Assembly: GCA_002395225.1 (NCBI GenBank)
Contig: DGWH01000026.1
Coordinates: 4,263-10,125 of the forward strand
DNA: 5,863 bases
Reading direction: 5' to 3'
Origin: Christensenella sp. UBA4263
GTDB taxonomy: Bacteria; Bacillota; Clostridia; Christensenellales; Aristaeellaceae
Shown here: in pieces, positions 1-5,586 of the stretch
Position numbering within the stretch: position 1 is the first letter of the stretch
Layout of the letters: every line of letters begins with the position of its first letter
Made by a program: the position numbers and the translations under genes
The notes under the pieces: model-generated
What the model was told of the DNA's origin: nothing
Database searches by the model: none
Seen by the model: the letters and a program-made list of their open reading frames with translations, nothing else

Positions 1-811
1 AGGTGAAGGTGCCGCGCAGCTTGTTGACGACCAGGGTAGCCATAGCCTCGCCCTCGATGTCCTCAGCGATGATCAGCATCTGACGGCCGGCCTGCACAAC
101 CTGCTCGAGCAGGGGGAGGATCTCCTGGATGTTGGTGATCTTCTTGTCGGTGATGAGGATGTACGGATTGTTCAGAACCGCTTCCATCTTCTCGGTGTCG
201 GTGGCCATGTAAGCGGAAACATAACCGCGGTCAAACTGCATGCCTTCCACCAGGTTCAGGTTGGTCTGCATGGTCTTGCTTTCCTCAACGGTGATGACGC
301 CGTCATTGCCGACCTTCTCCATGGCCTCGGAAATCAGCTTGCCAACGGAAGGATTGGAAGCGGAGATCGCGGCAATGTTCTCAATGGACTGCTTGCCGCT
401 GACCGGCTGGCTCATCTTCTTGAGGCTCTCAACGGCTGCGTTGGTCGCTGCCTCGATGCCGCTGCGCAGAACCATCGGGTTTGCACCGGCTGCCAGGTTC
501 TTGAGGCCCTCACGGATGATGGCCTGAGCCAGCAGGGTAGCGGTGGTGGTGCCGTCACCGGCAACATCGTTGGTCTTGGTGGCAACTTCCTTGAGGAGCT
601 GTGCGCCCATGTTCTCAAAGGCGTCCTGCAGCTCAATTTCCTTGGCGATGGTCACACCGTCGTTGGTGATGAGCGGGCTGCCATATTTCTTGTCGAGCAC
701 CACATTGCGGCCCTTGGGTCCGAGGGTGATCTTGACGGTATCTGCAAGAGCATTGATGCCCTTCTCAAGGGAACGGCGAGCTTCTTCGCCGAAAATAATC
801 TGCTTAGCCAT
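1..811 (-). CDS. groEL: 60 kDa chaperonin GroEL, N-terminal part (cut by window edge)
   Basis: This is the large subunit of the cytoplasmic GroEL/GroES folding chamber, which encloses unfolded proteins and refolds them using ATP. About 270 residues are visible; the family is about 540 long, so the C-terminal half lies left of the window. The reading frame starts MAKQIIFGEEAR and contains the family signatures: the nucleotide-binding segment TLGPKGRNVVLD (residues 29-40), TNDGVTIAKEIEL with the catalytic Asp at 51, and GDGTTTAT with the magnesium-binding Asp at 86. The apical domain begins near residue 190 (GMQFDRGY) and the visible part ends at LVVNKLRGTFT. The start at 811 is supported by AGGAGG at 821-826, 9 nt upstream. 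It is the second gene of the groES-groEL operon, 21 bp after groES, with no internal promoter seen. Identification is secure. Confidence 0.98.
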   Translation of the reverse strand, partial: MAKQIIFGEEARRSLEKGINALADTVKITLGPKGRNVVLDKKYGSPLITNDGVTIAKEIELQDAFENMGAQLLKEVATKTNDVAGDGTTTATLLAQAIIREGLKNLAAGANPMVLRSGIEAATNAAVESLKKMSQPVSGKQSIENIAAISASNPSVGKLISEAMEKVGNDGVITVEESKTMQTNLNLVEGMQFDRGYVSAYMATDTEKMEAVLNNPYILITDKKITNIQEILPLLEQVVQAGRQMLIIAEDIEGEAMATLVVNKLRGTFT

Positions 812-832
812 AACGTTTGTCCTCCTGTCAAA

Positions 833-1117
833 TTACTCTACGATTGCGAGAATGTCACTCTGGCGAATGATCTTGTATTCCTCGCCATCCATCTTGATCT
901 CGGTGCCGGCATACTTGGAATAGACAACCTTCTGTCCTTCCTTAACCTGCATGGTGATATCTTTTCCATCAACAACGCCGCCGGGGCCGACAGCGATAAC
1001 AAAAGCATACTGCGGCTTTTCCTTTGCAGAATTGGTCAGGATAATGCCACCCTTGGTGGTTTCCTCGCTCTCAGCGTCCTTGATGACAACACGGTCGAAA
1101 AGGGGTTTCAGATTCAT
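833..1117 (-). CDS. groES: 10 kDa co-chaperonin GroES
   Basis: This is the heptameric lid of the GroEL chamber; it binds the apical domains and closes the folding cage in the cytoplasm. The protein has 94 residues, the normal length. It opens with MNLKPLFDRVVIK, typical of the family. The mobile loop lies at about residues 15-34 and carries the GroEL-contacting hydrophobic triplet IIL at 25-27 within KGGIILTNSA. The rest forms the beta-barrel (VIAVGPGG, VKEGQKVVYSKYAGTEIK) and ends in the usual SDILAIVE. The start at 1117 has a near-ideal Shine-Dalgarno, AAGGAGGT at 1125-1132, with a 7-nt spacer. It is the first gene of the operon, transcribed from the promoter at 1211-1239 and under the CIRCE operator at 1169-1201. 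Nothing about the protein is unusual. Confidence 0.98.
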   Translation of the reverse strand: MNLKPLFDRVVIKDAESEETTKGGIILTNSAKEKPQYAFVIAVGPGGVVDGKDITMQVKEGQKVVYSKYAGTEIKMDGEEYKIIRQSDILAIVE

Positions 1118-1168
1118 GATTCGGACCTCCTTAAAAATCTTCCTTGCGGAATTGTAACGCTTTCGGAA

Positions 1169-1201
1169 TTGTTAGCACTCAATCGTGGTGAGTGCTAACA
1201 A
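1169..1201. promoter_or_regulatory. CIRCE operator (HrcA binding site) of groESL
   Basis: The sequence TTAGCACTC (1172-1180), a 9-bp spacer and GAGTGCTAA (1190-1198) match the CIRCE consensus exactly. The inverted repeat extends three bases further on each side, giving perfect 12-bp arms (1169-1180 and 1190-1201). CIRCE is the known binding site of the heat-shock repressor HrcA. It lies between the groES -10 box and the groES start, close to the predicted transcription start, where bound HrcA would block initiation or early elongation. hrcA itself is not in the window. Confidence 0.97.
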
Positions 1202-1398
1202 GCGTGTAATACTATAATTCCGAATCAAGTTTTCTTCAACCTGAGAAAATTTCCGGAATCCATCGGTTTTATCCGATTTTATTGAATTTTTGAAACCAGC
1301 TCGTCCGGATGCCAGAAAGCTCATTATTTTCTGCTTTTTCCATCTATTTTGAAGTTCCGGCAAAACCTGACTGAATTTGATGTATCATGTGTGGGACT
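1202..1398. other. Divergent intergenic region between groES and mutY
   Basis: Apart from the groESL promoter at 1211-1239, this AT-rich stretch shows little. A small hairpin, ATCGG (1262-1266) and CCGAT (1273-1277) with a TTTTAT loop, is followed on the plus strand by a T-rich run; at 5 bp the stem is too weak for me to call a terminator. I could not find a convincing plus-strand promoter for mutY: several TATTTT-like boxes occur but none has a good -35 at 16-18 bp. No coding potential is credible here. Confidence 0.5.
1211..1239 (-). promoter_or_regulatory. groESL promoter (sigma-A type)
   Basis: Read on the minus strand, a -35 box TTGAAG (1234-1239) is followed by exactly 17 bp and then a -10 box TATAGT (1211-1216). 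Transcription would begin near 1204, just upstream of the CIRCE repeat, leaving a leader of roughly 87 nt before groES. The combination of consensus spacing and the adjoining operator makes this a convincing vegetative promoter. It is predicted from sequence only. Confidence 0.82.
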
Positions 1399-1403
1399 GG
1401 AGG
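1399..1403 (+). promoter_or_regulatory. mutY ribosome binding site (decides start at 1411)
   Basis: GGAGG at 1399-1403 lies 7 nt before the ATG at 1411. For the ATG at 1405 the spacing would be only 1 nt, and the ATG at 1387 lies upstream of this site with no Shine-Dalgarno of its own. The start at 1411 is therefore preferred. Confidence 0.8.
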
Positions 1404-1410
1404 AATGAAA

Positions 1411-2484
1411 ATGGAATCATTTGCCCGCCGAATCATCGACTGGTACGACAGAGGGCACCGCGATTTTCCCTGGAGGAACACAAAGGACCCGTATCATATC
1501 TGGGTATCCGAGATCATGCTGCAGCAGACACGGGCGGAAACCGTCGTTTCCTATTATAATCGCTTTATGGCCCGTTTCCCGACCCTTGAAGCGCTGGCCA
1601 ATGCAAAGGAAACGGAACTGCTCAAGGCATGGGAGGGACTGGGCTATTACAGCCGAGCCCGGAATCTGCAGAAGTGCGCCGTTCAGGTTCTGACCGAGTA
1701 CGGAGGACATTTCCCGGAAACGCCGGAGGAGCTTATGCGCCTCCCGGGCATTGGGCCATATACAGCCGGCGCCGTTGCCTCCATTGCCTTTGGCTGCCGG
1801 TGCAGTGCCGTGGATGGAAATGTGCTGCGCGTCATGGCGCGGGTAGAGGGAATTGAGGACGATATTCGCCGTCCGGAGACGGTTCGCCTCATCCGTGAAC
1901 GGACAGATGCGCGTCTTCCGGACTGGGACTGTGACCGCTTTTCCAATGCCATGATGGAACTGGGAGCCTGCATCTGTGTGCCCCGGCATCCGCAGTGCGA
2001 AACCTGTCCGGTGGCCGATCTGTGTCAAGCACGGCAAACCGGCCGACAGGAACAACTGCCGGTGCGCTCCAAAGCCAAACCCCAGCGCATAGAAAAGCGG
2101 GATATCCTTCTGCTTTATTTTAATGACCGGGTACTGGTGGAGCGACAGGGAGAGGGACTTCTTGAGGGCCTGTATTCCTTTCCCAGTCTGACGGACTGGC
2201 ACTCGGAAGAGGAGCGGCTTTCCTGGCTCACGGATCAGGGCATGACCTGTCAGATTCTCTGTGAGCGGAAACCGGCCCGTCATGTCTTTTCCCATGTGAT
2301 CTGGGAAATGCGGATTTATGAATACCAGGTGACGACGCTGCGCCGGGACAAGAGAACCTGGGTAACCGCAAAACAACTTGTCGAGCTGCCCATGGCAACG
2401 GCCATAAAAAAGGCCAGGCAGTACTGCCTGGCCCGGCTCAATGAGCTTGCTTCAGTGATTTATAACCTGCCGCTTCGCAGATGA
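1411..2484 (+). CDS. mutY: A/G-specific adenine DNA glycosylase MutY
   Basis: MutY removes adenine mispaired with 8-oxoguanine, as part of the GO repair system. The 357-residue protein has the normal family length. The N-terminal glycosylase domain contains SEIMLQQT with catalytic Glu34, the helix-hairpin-helix LPGIGPYTAGA (111-121) with Tyr117, and AVDGNVLRV with catalytic Asp135. A [4Fe-4S] loop follows with Cys189, Cys196, Cys199 and Cys205 in the standard C-x6-C-x2-C-x5-C spacing. The C-terminal NUDIX-like domain (about 230-345) has LEGLYSFP and the FSH motif at 293-295, which in the Geobacillus enzyme reads 8-oxoguanine. The start was set by the ribosome binding site at 1399-1403. The gene is divergent from groES. 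Its last 33 bp overlap the converging amylase gene, and its stop codon lies inside its own terminator hairpin. All catalytic residues are intact, so it should be functional. Confidence 0.97.
   Translation: MESFARRIIDWYDRGHRDFPWRNTKDPYHIWVSEIMLQQTRAETVVSYYNRFMARFPTLEALANAKETELLKAWEGLGYYSRARNLQKCAVQVLTEYGGHFPETPEELMRLPGIGPYTAGAVASIAFGCRCSAVDGNVLRVMARVEGIEDDIRRPETVRLIRERTDARLPDWDCDRFSNAMMELGACICVPRHPQCETCPVADLCQARQTGRQEQLPVRSKAKPQRIEKRDILLLYFNDRVLVERQGEGLLEGLYSFPSLTDWHSEEERLSWLTDQGMTCQILCERKPARHVFSHVIWEMRIYEYQVTTLRRDKRTWVTAKQLVELPMATAIKKARQYCLARLNELASVIYNLPLRR
2406..2433 (-). terminator. Intrinsic terminator of the amylase gene, inside mutY
   Basis: Positions 2412-2433 form a perfect 22-bp palindrome; as RNA this is a 9-bp GC-rich stem (GGCCAGGCA with TGCCTGGCC) closed by a GTAC loop. 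On the minus strand it is followed at once by six T residues (2411-2406). It begins 18 nt past the amylase stop codon, the expected position for a rho-independent terminator. On the plus strand no T-run follows, so it should act only on amylase transcripts. It lies wholly within the coding sequence of mutY. Confidence 0.88.
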
Positions 2485-3963
2485 GGCGGCTCTCTTTTTG
2501 TTGATGGTGCGGCGGCGACGGGTGACTTTTTCCGGAACGTAAAGGCTGAAATCCTTCTCAGATACCCGGAACAGGCCCATACCCTCGCGGTCGATGCGGA
2601 CAGGCGGGAACTTTCCGTGCAGCGGAACAAACGTCTTTCCGGCGTTTTCCTTTCCCACGAACATCTGTTTTTCGCCATCGCCCTGATTGGAACAAAGAAA
2701 CGCCAGACCGCTGCCGGGATGTTCATCCCCGAACCGGGTAAAACCGACAACGTGCTGATGATCAAAGTAATCATACAGCTGGCCATACGCGTATTTCCCG
2801 CAGGCGTGCATCAGGAGGCGCAGGTTTCTGACCGGCTTGATATGCTGATACGGCATGCCGTACAGGTCGCCCCAGAACACACAGGGAATGCCCTGACCGC
2901 GAAGGAGAATGATGCCATAGGCCGCTTCCTTGAACCATCCGGAGACGAAGCTTTCCAGCGACTGTCCCGGCTGTGTGTCATGATTATCCACAAAGGTTAC
3001 GGCATGAGCCGGATCTGCCTTTGACAGGGTATCATTCAGGAGAGAGCCCATGTCAAAGCTTCCGTCGCTGCGGGCTGCGTCATATAACCTGAAATGAAGC
3101 GGGACATCGAACAGGGACATGCAGGAATGGACCTGTTTCAGATAGTTGAGGAGAGCGGGAAGACTGCTTGACCAGTATTCGCCGACGGTATAAAGATCCA
3201 TGCCCGTCAGCGACCGCAGGGTAGTCAGCCATTTTTCCATGAAGCTGGCGCTGATGTGTTTGACCGCATCCAGCCGGAATCCGTCCTCACCGGTTTTATC
3301 AAGGGTAAACATGGCCCAGCGAATCAGTTCCTTTTTAACCGCGTTCTGATTGACATCCACATCACAGCCCATGAGGTAATCGTAGTTGCCCAGTTCACCG
3401 TCCACATCCGTGGCGAAGGATTTTCCGTCGATCAGGAAAAGCTGATGGTCCGGATCCTTCTTGTCATAGCTGACGGAGGTAAAGCGGCGGCTGTCCCACT
3501 TGAAATTGGAGTAACGGCCTTTCCGGCCGGGGAAAGTAAACTTCGTATATAAAACCGAATCCTGCACCTCCGGATGAACGTCCAGACGGTTGTCGGTTGA
3601 AACAACATGTGTTTTGACCCGCTCGGCTTTTTCTGCGCCCATGCGGTGGTTCATGACCATATCCGAAAAGGCTTTAATGCCGGAACGGTGCAGTGCCTCG
3701 ATGGCCTCGGTATACTGATTGAGGGTTCCGTATTTGGTGCGAACCGATCCGCACTGATCAAATTCACCCAGATCATACGGATCATATACGGCGTATCCGA
3801 CTTCCTCCGCGCCGCCGATTCCCTTATAGGCAGGCGGCAGCCAGATCGAGGTGATGCCGGCCCGCTTCATCGAAGGCGCCATGGCAGCAAGCCTGTTCCA
3901 GTGCTCTCCGTCGGCGGGCAGATTCCATTCAAATCCCTGAAGCATGATTTCGTTTTTATCCAT
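2452..3963 (-). CDS. amyA: Cytoplasmic alpha-amylase, glycoside hydrolase family 13 (AmyA-like)
   Basis: This enzyme hydrolyses internal alpha-1,4 bonds of starch- or glycogen-type glucans. The 503-residue protein has no signal peptide and closely resembles the cytoplasmic E. coli AmyA type (GH13_5, about 495 residues): MLQGFEWNLPADG at the start, WLPPAYKG (41-48) and DLGEFDQ (64-70). The GH13 regions are all present: DMVMNH (101-106), GFRLDAVKH with nucleophile Asp232, VGEYW with acid/base Glu262, and FVDNHD with transition-state Asp329. ELGNYDYLMG (190-199) is also typical. The start at 3963 is set by AGGAGG 6 nt upstream; a longer frame from a GTG at 4089 lacks a ribosome site and family similarity. 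The C-terminus carries a basic tail (about 479-503: KVTRRRRTINKK and on) absent from E. coli AmyA, which overlaps the 3' end and terminator of mutY. The gene appears monocistronic. Confidence 0.95.
   Translation of the reverse strand: MDKNEIMLQGFEWNLPADGEHWNRLAAMAPSMKRAGITSIWLPPAYKGIGGAEEVGYAVYDPYDLGEFDQCGSVRTKYGTLNQYTEAIEALHRSGIKAFSDMVMNHRMGAEKAERVKTHVVSTDNRLDVHPEVQDSVLYTKFTFPGRKGRYSNFKWDSRRFTSVSYDKKDPDHQLFLIDGKSFATDVDGELGNYDYLMGCDVDVNQNAVKKELIRWAMFTLDKTGEDGFRLDAVKHISASFMEKWLTTLRSLTGMDLYTVGEYWSSSLPALLNYLKQVHSCMSLFDVPLHFRLYDAARSDGSFDMGSLLNDTLSKADPAHAVTFVDNHDTQPGQSLESFVSGWFKEAAYGIILLRGQGIPCVFWGDLYGMPYQHIKPVRNLRLLMHACGKYAYGQLYDYFDHQHVVGFTRFGDEHPGSGLAFLCSNQGDGEKQMFVGKENAGKTFVPLHGKFPPVRIDREGMGLFRVSEKDFSLYVPEKVTRRRRTINKKRAASSAKRQVINH
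2469..2500 (+). terminator. Intrinsic terminator of mutY, overlapping its stop codon
   Basis: GCCGCTTC (2469-2476) pairs with GAGGCGGC (2483-2490), an 8-bp stem with one G-U pair and a 6-nt loop. TCTCTTTTTG (2491-2500) follows on the plus strand. The mutY stop codon (2482-2484) sits at the junction of the loop and the right arm. The whole element also lies inside the coding sequence of the converging amylase gene, where it encodes part of that protein's basic tail. A terminating ribosome at the mutY stop could cover the hairpin, so its efficiency in translated RNA is uncertain. Confidence 0.75.
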
Positions 3964-3969
3964 CAAAAA

Positions 3970-3975
3970 CCTCCT
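3970..3975 (-). promoter_or_regulatory. Amylase ribosome binding site (decides start at 3963)
   Basis: AGGAGG on the minus strand (3975-3970) precedes the ATG at 3963 by 6 nt (TTTTTG). It excludes the longer reading frame from a GTG at 4089, whose upstream sequence is T-rich and has no Shine-Dalgarno. Confidence 0.88.
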
Positions 3976-3993
3976 CTCGATTGGATGGGCATC

Positions 3994-4013
3994 ATTATAC
4001 TCCTGCGTGTCAA
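3994..4013 (-). promoter_or_regulatory. Candidate amylase promoter with anomalous -35/-10 spacing
   Basis: A perfect TATAAT (3999-3994, minus strand) lies about 20 nt upstream of the amylase ribosome binding site, a good place for a -10 box with a short leader. A perfect TTGACA (4013-4008) is also present but only 8 bp before it, far from the normal 17 bp. At 16-18 bp upstream of TATAAT the sequence is G/A-rich and unlike a -35. The -10 is plausible; the -35 may be coincidental, or the promoter may depend on an activator. No catabolite-repression (cre) site was recognised. Confidence 0.4.
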
Positions 4014-4121
4014 GCTTTTTCCCCGGCCGTCCGACTCTAAAAAGGTGGAAAATAGGGCCGAAACCGGCCTGAAACTGTGCAATGTGCACTAAAAATTCAA
4101 AAACATATGAGCTGAAGCGAC
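4014..4121. other. Intergenic region upstream of the amylase gene
   Basis: Between the kinase terminator and the amylase promoter are two small inverted repeats. GGCCG (4056-4060) and CGGCC (4065-4069) flank a 4-nt loop; no T-run follows directly, so I do not call it a terminator. GTGCA (4077-4081) and TGCAC (4085-4089) flank 3 bp and could be a regulator's operator or chance. No gene is supported here. Confidence 0.35.
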
Positions 4122-4163
4122 AAAAAACAGGAATCGGGCCCGAGGGGGGCTCTCTTCCTGTTT
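4122..4163 (-). terminator. Intrinsic terminator of the butyrate kinase gene
   Basis: On the minus strand AAACAGGAA (4163-4155) pairs perfectly with TTCCTGTTT (4133-4125). The 21-nt GC-rich interior can form further pairs. The right arm runs into six T residues (4127-4122). The stem begins 8 nt past the kinase stop codon, consistent with a rho-independent terminator for that gene and separating it from the amylase gene downstream. Confidence 0.85.
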
Positions 4164-4171
4164 ATATATAG

Positions 4172-5275
4172 TCAGGGTTCAAAGGGAAAACCGCTGAAAA
4201 CCGGCTTCCCGGTGTACTCAAGCGGCAGTGTCTCACCCCTCAGGACGGACAGCGCGGCATTGGCCATGGTTTCAAGCTCAAATTCCCCGGGATAGACAAA
4301 GACATCCGCGATGAATCCGCACCTCCGGCGGATTTCCTGTTCGATTTCCGGGAAACGGAGGAGACCGCCGGTGAGGATGATGCCGTCTACCTGTCCGCAC
4401 AGGACGGTGCTCATGGCACCGATGGACTTTGCAATCTGATAGATCATGGCCTCCCAGACCAGTTTTGCATACGGATCGCCGGCGTCAATCAGGGCGTGAA
4501 TCTGATCGGCATTGGAGGTGCCGAAATGACTGCTGAGGCCGCCGGATTCCGTGCAGAGCATGAGCAGATCCGCATGGGACATATGGCTGAAATGCTCCAG
4601 AACGTCCGTGACGGCCATGCTGCCCATGCGGGTGGGGGTAAAGGGTCCCTCACCGCCGCCGGCGTTGTTTCCGTCGATCATGCGGCCTTTTTCGTGGGCC
4701 GTAATGGAAATTCCGCCGTCGATATGACAGAGGATCAGGTTAAGCTCCTCATAGGGGCGCCCGATGGCCTGTCCATGCCGCCGGCCGGTTTCCTTGAGGC
4801 TCAGGGCATGGGAGATGGCGTGCCGGTAAACGCCTTTGACGCCGGTGATTCTCGCCAAATCCTGCAGTTCATCCACCACCGTGGGATTCAGGGTCAGAAT
4901 CTGTCCGCCATAGATTTTCTGCAGTTCGGCTGCCAGCTGGATGCCCAGATTAGAGACGTGATTGAGGCCGCCCTTCTGCTCCCGCGTATCCCTGATCATC
5001 TGCTCATTGATGGTGTAAACGCCGCTTCGGACGGAATAGGAACTTCCGCCCCGTCCGACGATGGCATCCAGTCCCGACAAATCCAGGTGCTTTTCTTCAA
5101 TAAAGGATCGAATGACTTCCAGCCGGTAGGGAAGCTGTTCGTTGATTGTCTGAAACTGTTTCAGGATAGTTGAGTCGTGGAAGACATTTTCACAGGCAAT
5201 CTGTGTTTCATTTTCATAGAGGGCCAGTTTGGTTGAGGTAGAACCCGGGTTGATGACAAACACTTTGTACTTCAT
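4172..5275 (-). CDS. buk: Butyrate kinase family protein (divergent)
   Basis: Butyrate kinase (EC 2.7.2.7) interconverts butyryl phosphate plus ADP with butyrate plus ATP in the cytoplasm; relatives act on branched-chain acids. The 367-residue protein belongs to the acetokinase/ASKHA fold: phosphate motif VFVINPGSTSTK (5-16), VGRGG with Arg75 (73-77), NPTVVDEL (130-137), second phosphate motif HIDGGISITAH (184-194), NNAGGGEGPFTPTR (203-216) and adenosine motif DGIILTGGLL (297-306). GRGG and INPGSTSTK favour butyrate kinase over acetate kinase. Several positions differ from the Clostridium enzyme as I remember it: HIDGG for HMGGG and SHALSLKE for FHALNQKA. The substrate may therefore differ. 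The start at 5275 follows GAGGA at 5281-5285; an ATG at 5287 lacks a good ribosome site. The gene has its own promoter and terminator, and no phosphotransbutyrylase gene is adjacent. Confidence 0.88.
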   Translation of the reverse strand: MKYKVFVINPGSTSTKLALYENETQIACENVFHDSTILKQFQTINEQLPYRLEVIRSFIEEKHLDLSGLDAIVGRGGSSYSVRSGVYTINEQMIRDTREQKGGLNHVSNLGIQLAAELQKIYGGQILTLNPTVVDELQDLARITGVKGVYRHAISHALSLKETGRRHGQAIGRPYEELNLILCHIDGGISITAHEKGRMIDGNNAGGGEGPFTPTRMGSMAVTDVLEHFSHMSHADLLMLCTESGGLSSHFGTSNADQIHALIDAGDPYAKLVWEAMIYQIAKSIGAMSTVLCGQVDGIILTGGLLRFPEIEQEIRRRCGFIADVFVYPGEFELETMANAALSVLRGETLPLEYTGKPVFSGFPFEP

Positions 5276-5280
5276 CAAAT

Positions 5281-5285
5281 TCCTC
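5281..5285 (-). promoter_or_regulatory. buk ribosome binding site (decides start at 5275)
   Basis: GAGGA (5285-5281, minus strand) lies 5 nt before the ATG at 5275. The in-frame ATG at 5287 is preceded only by AGAAAGC. The later start gives MKYKVFVINPGS, the usual opening of the family. Confidence 0.65.
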
Positions 5286-5299
5286 ATGCTTTCTAGTGC

Positions 5300-5335
5300 T
5301 GAACCGTCTGCGTGAATGGGCAGCGTTCAGGTTCA
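5300..5335 (-). repeat. Nested inverted repeat in the buk leader
   Basis: TGAACC (5300-5305) and GGTTCA (5330-5335) are perfect inverted arms. Inside them CTGC (5308-5311) and GCAG (5320-5323) form a second pair. The predicted leader RNA could fold into a two-tier hairpin 15 nt upstream of the ribosome binding site. No T-run follows, so it is not a terminator; it could be a regulatory or stabilising structure, or a protein operator. It matches no riboswitch class that I recognise. Confidence 0.4.
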
Positions 5336-5355
5336 CTCAAATAATGGACAGACAA

Positions 5356-5384
5356 AGTGTACGCTAACCGGTGCGCCCTGTCAA
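5356..5384 (-). promoter_or_regulatory. buk promoter (sigma-A type)
   Basis: On the minus strand a consensus -35 TTGACA (5384-5379) is separated by exactly 17 bp from TACACT (5361-5356), a good -10. Transcription would start near 5349 and give a leader of about 74 nt before the ATG at 5275. This leader contains the inverted repeat at 5300-5335. Confidence 0.8.
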
Positions 5385-5586
5385 TTGAGAGATGCGGAAC
5401 TTTCCATGCCGGAAAAGTTTTTGAAAATCTTTCTGCCGACCCCATTTTTTCTTCCGGCCCCTCCGTATAAGAGAGCAGAGAAGGATAAAACCTGAACAGC
5501 TGCAGGATTTTCCCTTCCCGGAATGAACAGCCTGTCGCCTGGCGATAGGGCAAAAATGAAACAAAAACTGAAAGGATTTTAAGAAA
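5385..5586. other. Divergent intergenic region before the secreted-protein gene
   Basis: Together with the buk promoter and leader this is part of a 311-bp gap between coding regions. Two structures are visible on the plus strand. AACTTTCC (5398-5405) pairs with GGAAAAGTT (5411-5419, one bulged A) and is followed by T residues to 5422, resembling a weak terminator. CCTGTCG (5531-5537) pairs with CGATAGG (5543-5549, one G-U) 21 nt before the ribosome binding site. TATAAG at 5466-5471 is a possible -10 for the downstream gene but has no good -35. No small gene with a credible start was found. Confidence 0.45.

Noticed and set aside
240..923. Plus-strand open frames opposite groEL and groES
   Set aside because: They are complements of highly conserved chaperonin coding sequence and are explained entirely by it.
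1262..1284. Hairpin ATCGG/CCGAT followed by T-rich sequence as a terminator
   Set aside because: The stem is only 5 bp, AT-containing and not preceded by any plus-strand gene that would need termination there.
1172..1363. Minus-strand open frame of 63 codons between mutY and groES
   Set aside because: It overlaps the CIRCE element and the groESL promoter, has no ribosome binding site and no protein-like composition.
1387..1410. Earlier mutY starts at 1387 or 1405
   Set aside because: Neither has a properly spaced Shine-Dalgarno; GGAGG at 1399-1403 fits only the ATG at 1411, and the extra residues MCGTGGMK are not family-like.
1417..2376. Long minus-strand open frame of 319 codons opposite mutY
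   Set aside because: It mirrors a strongly supported mutY frame with intact catalytic motifs, its translation resembles no protein family, and it has no ribosome binding site that I could see. It is an antisense shadow.
3964..4089. 42-codon N-terminal extension of the amylase from a GTG at 4089
   Set aside because: It lacks a ribosome binding site, resembles neither a signal peptide nor the family, and covers the likely promoter. The ATG at 3963 has AGGAGG at ideal spacing and begins as homologues do.
4496..5173. Plus-strand open frame of 225 codons opposite buk
   Set aside because: The opposite strand encodes all butyrate kinase motifs across this stretch. The antisense translation shows no recognisable domain.
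5293..5553. Minus-strand open frame of 86 codons upstream of buk
   Set aside because: It runs through the strong buk promoter, and its translation looks like random non-coding sequence. It has no family resemblance.
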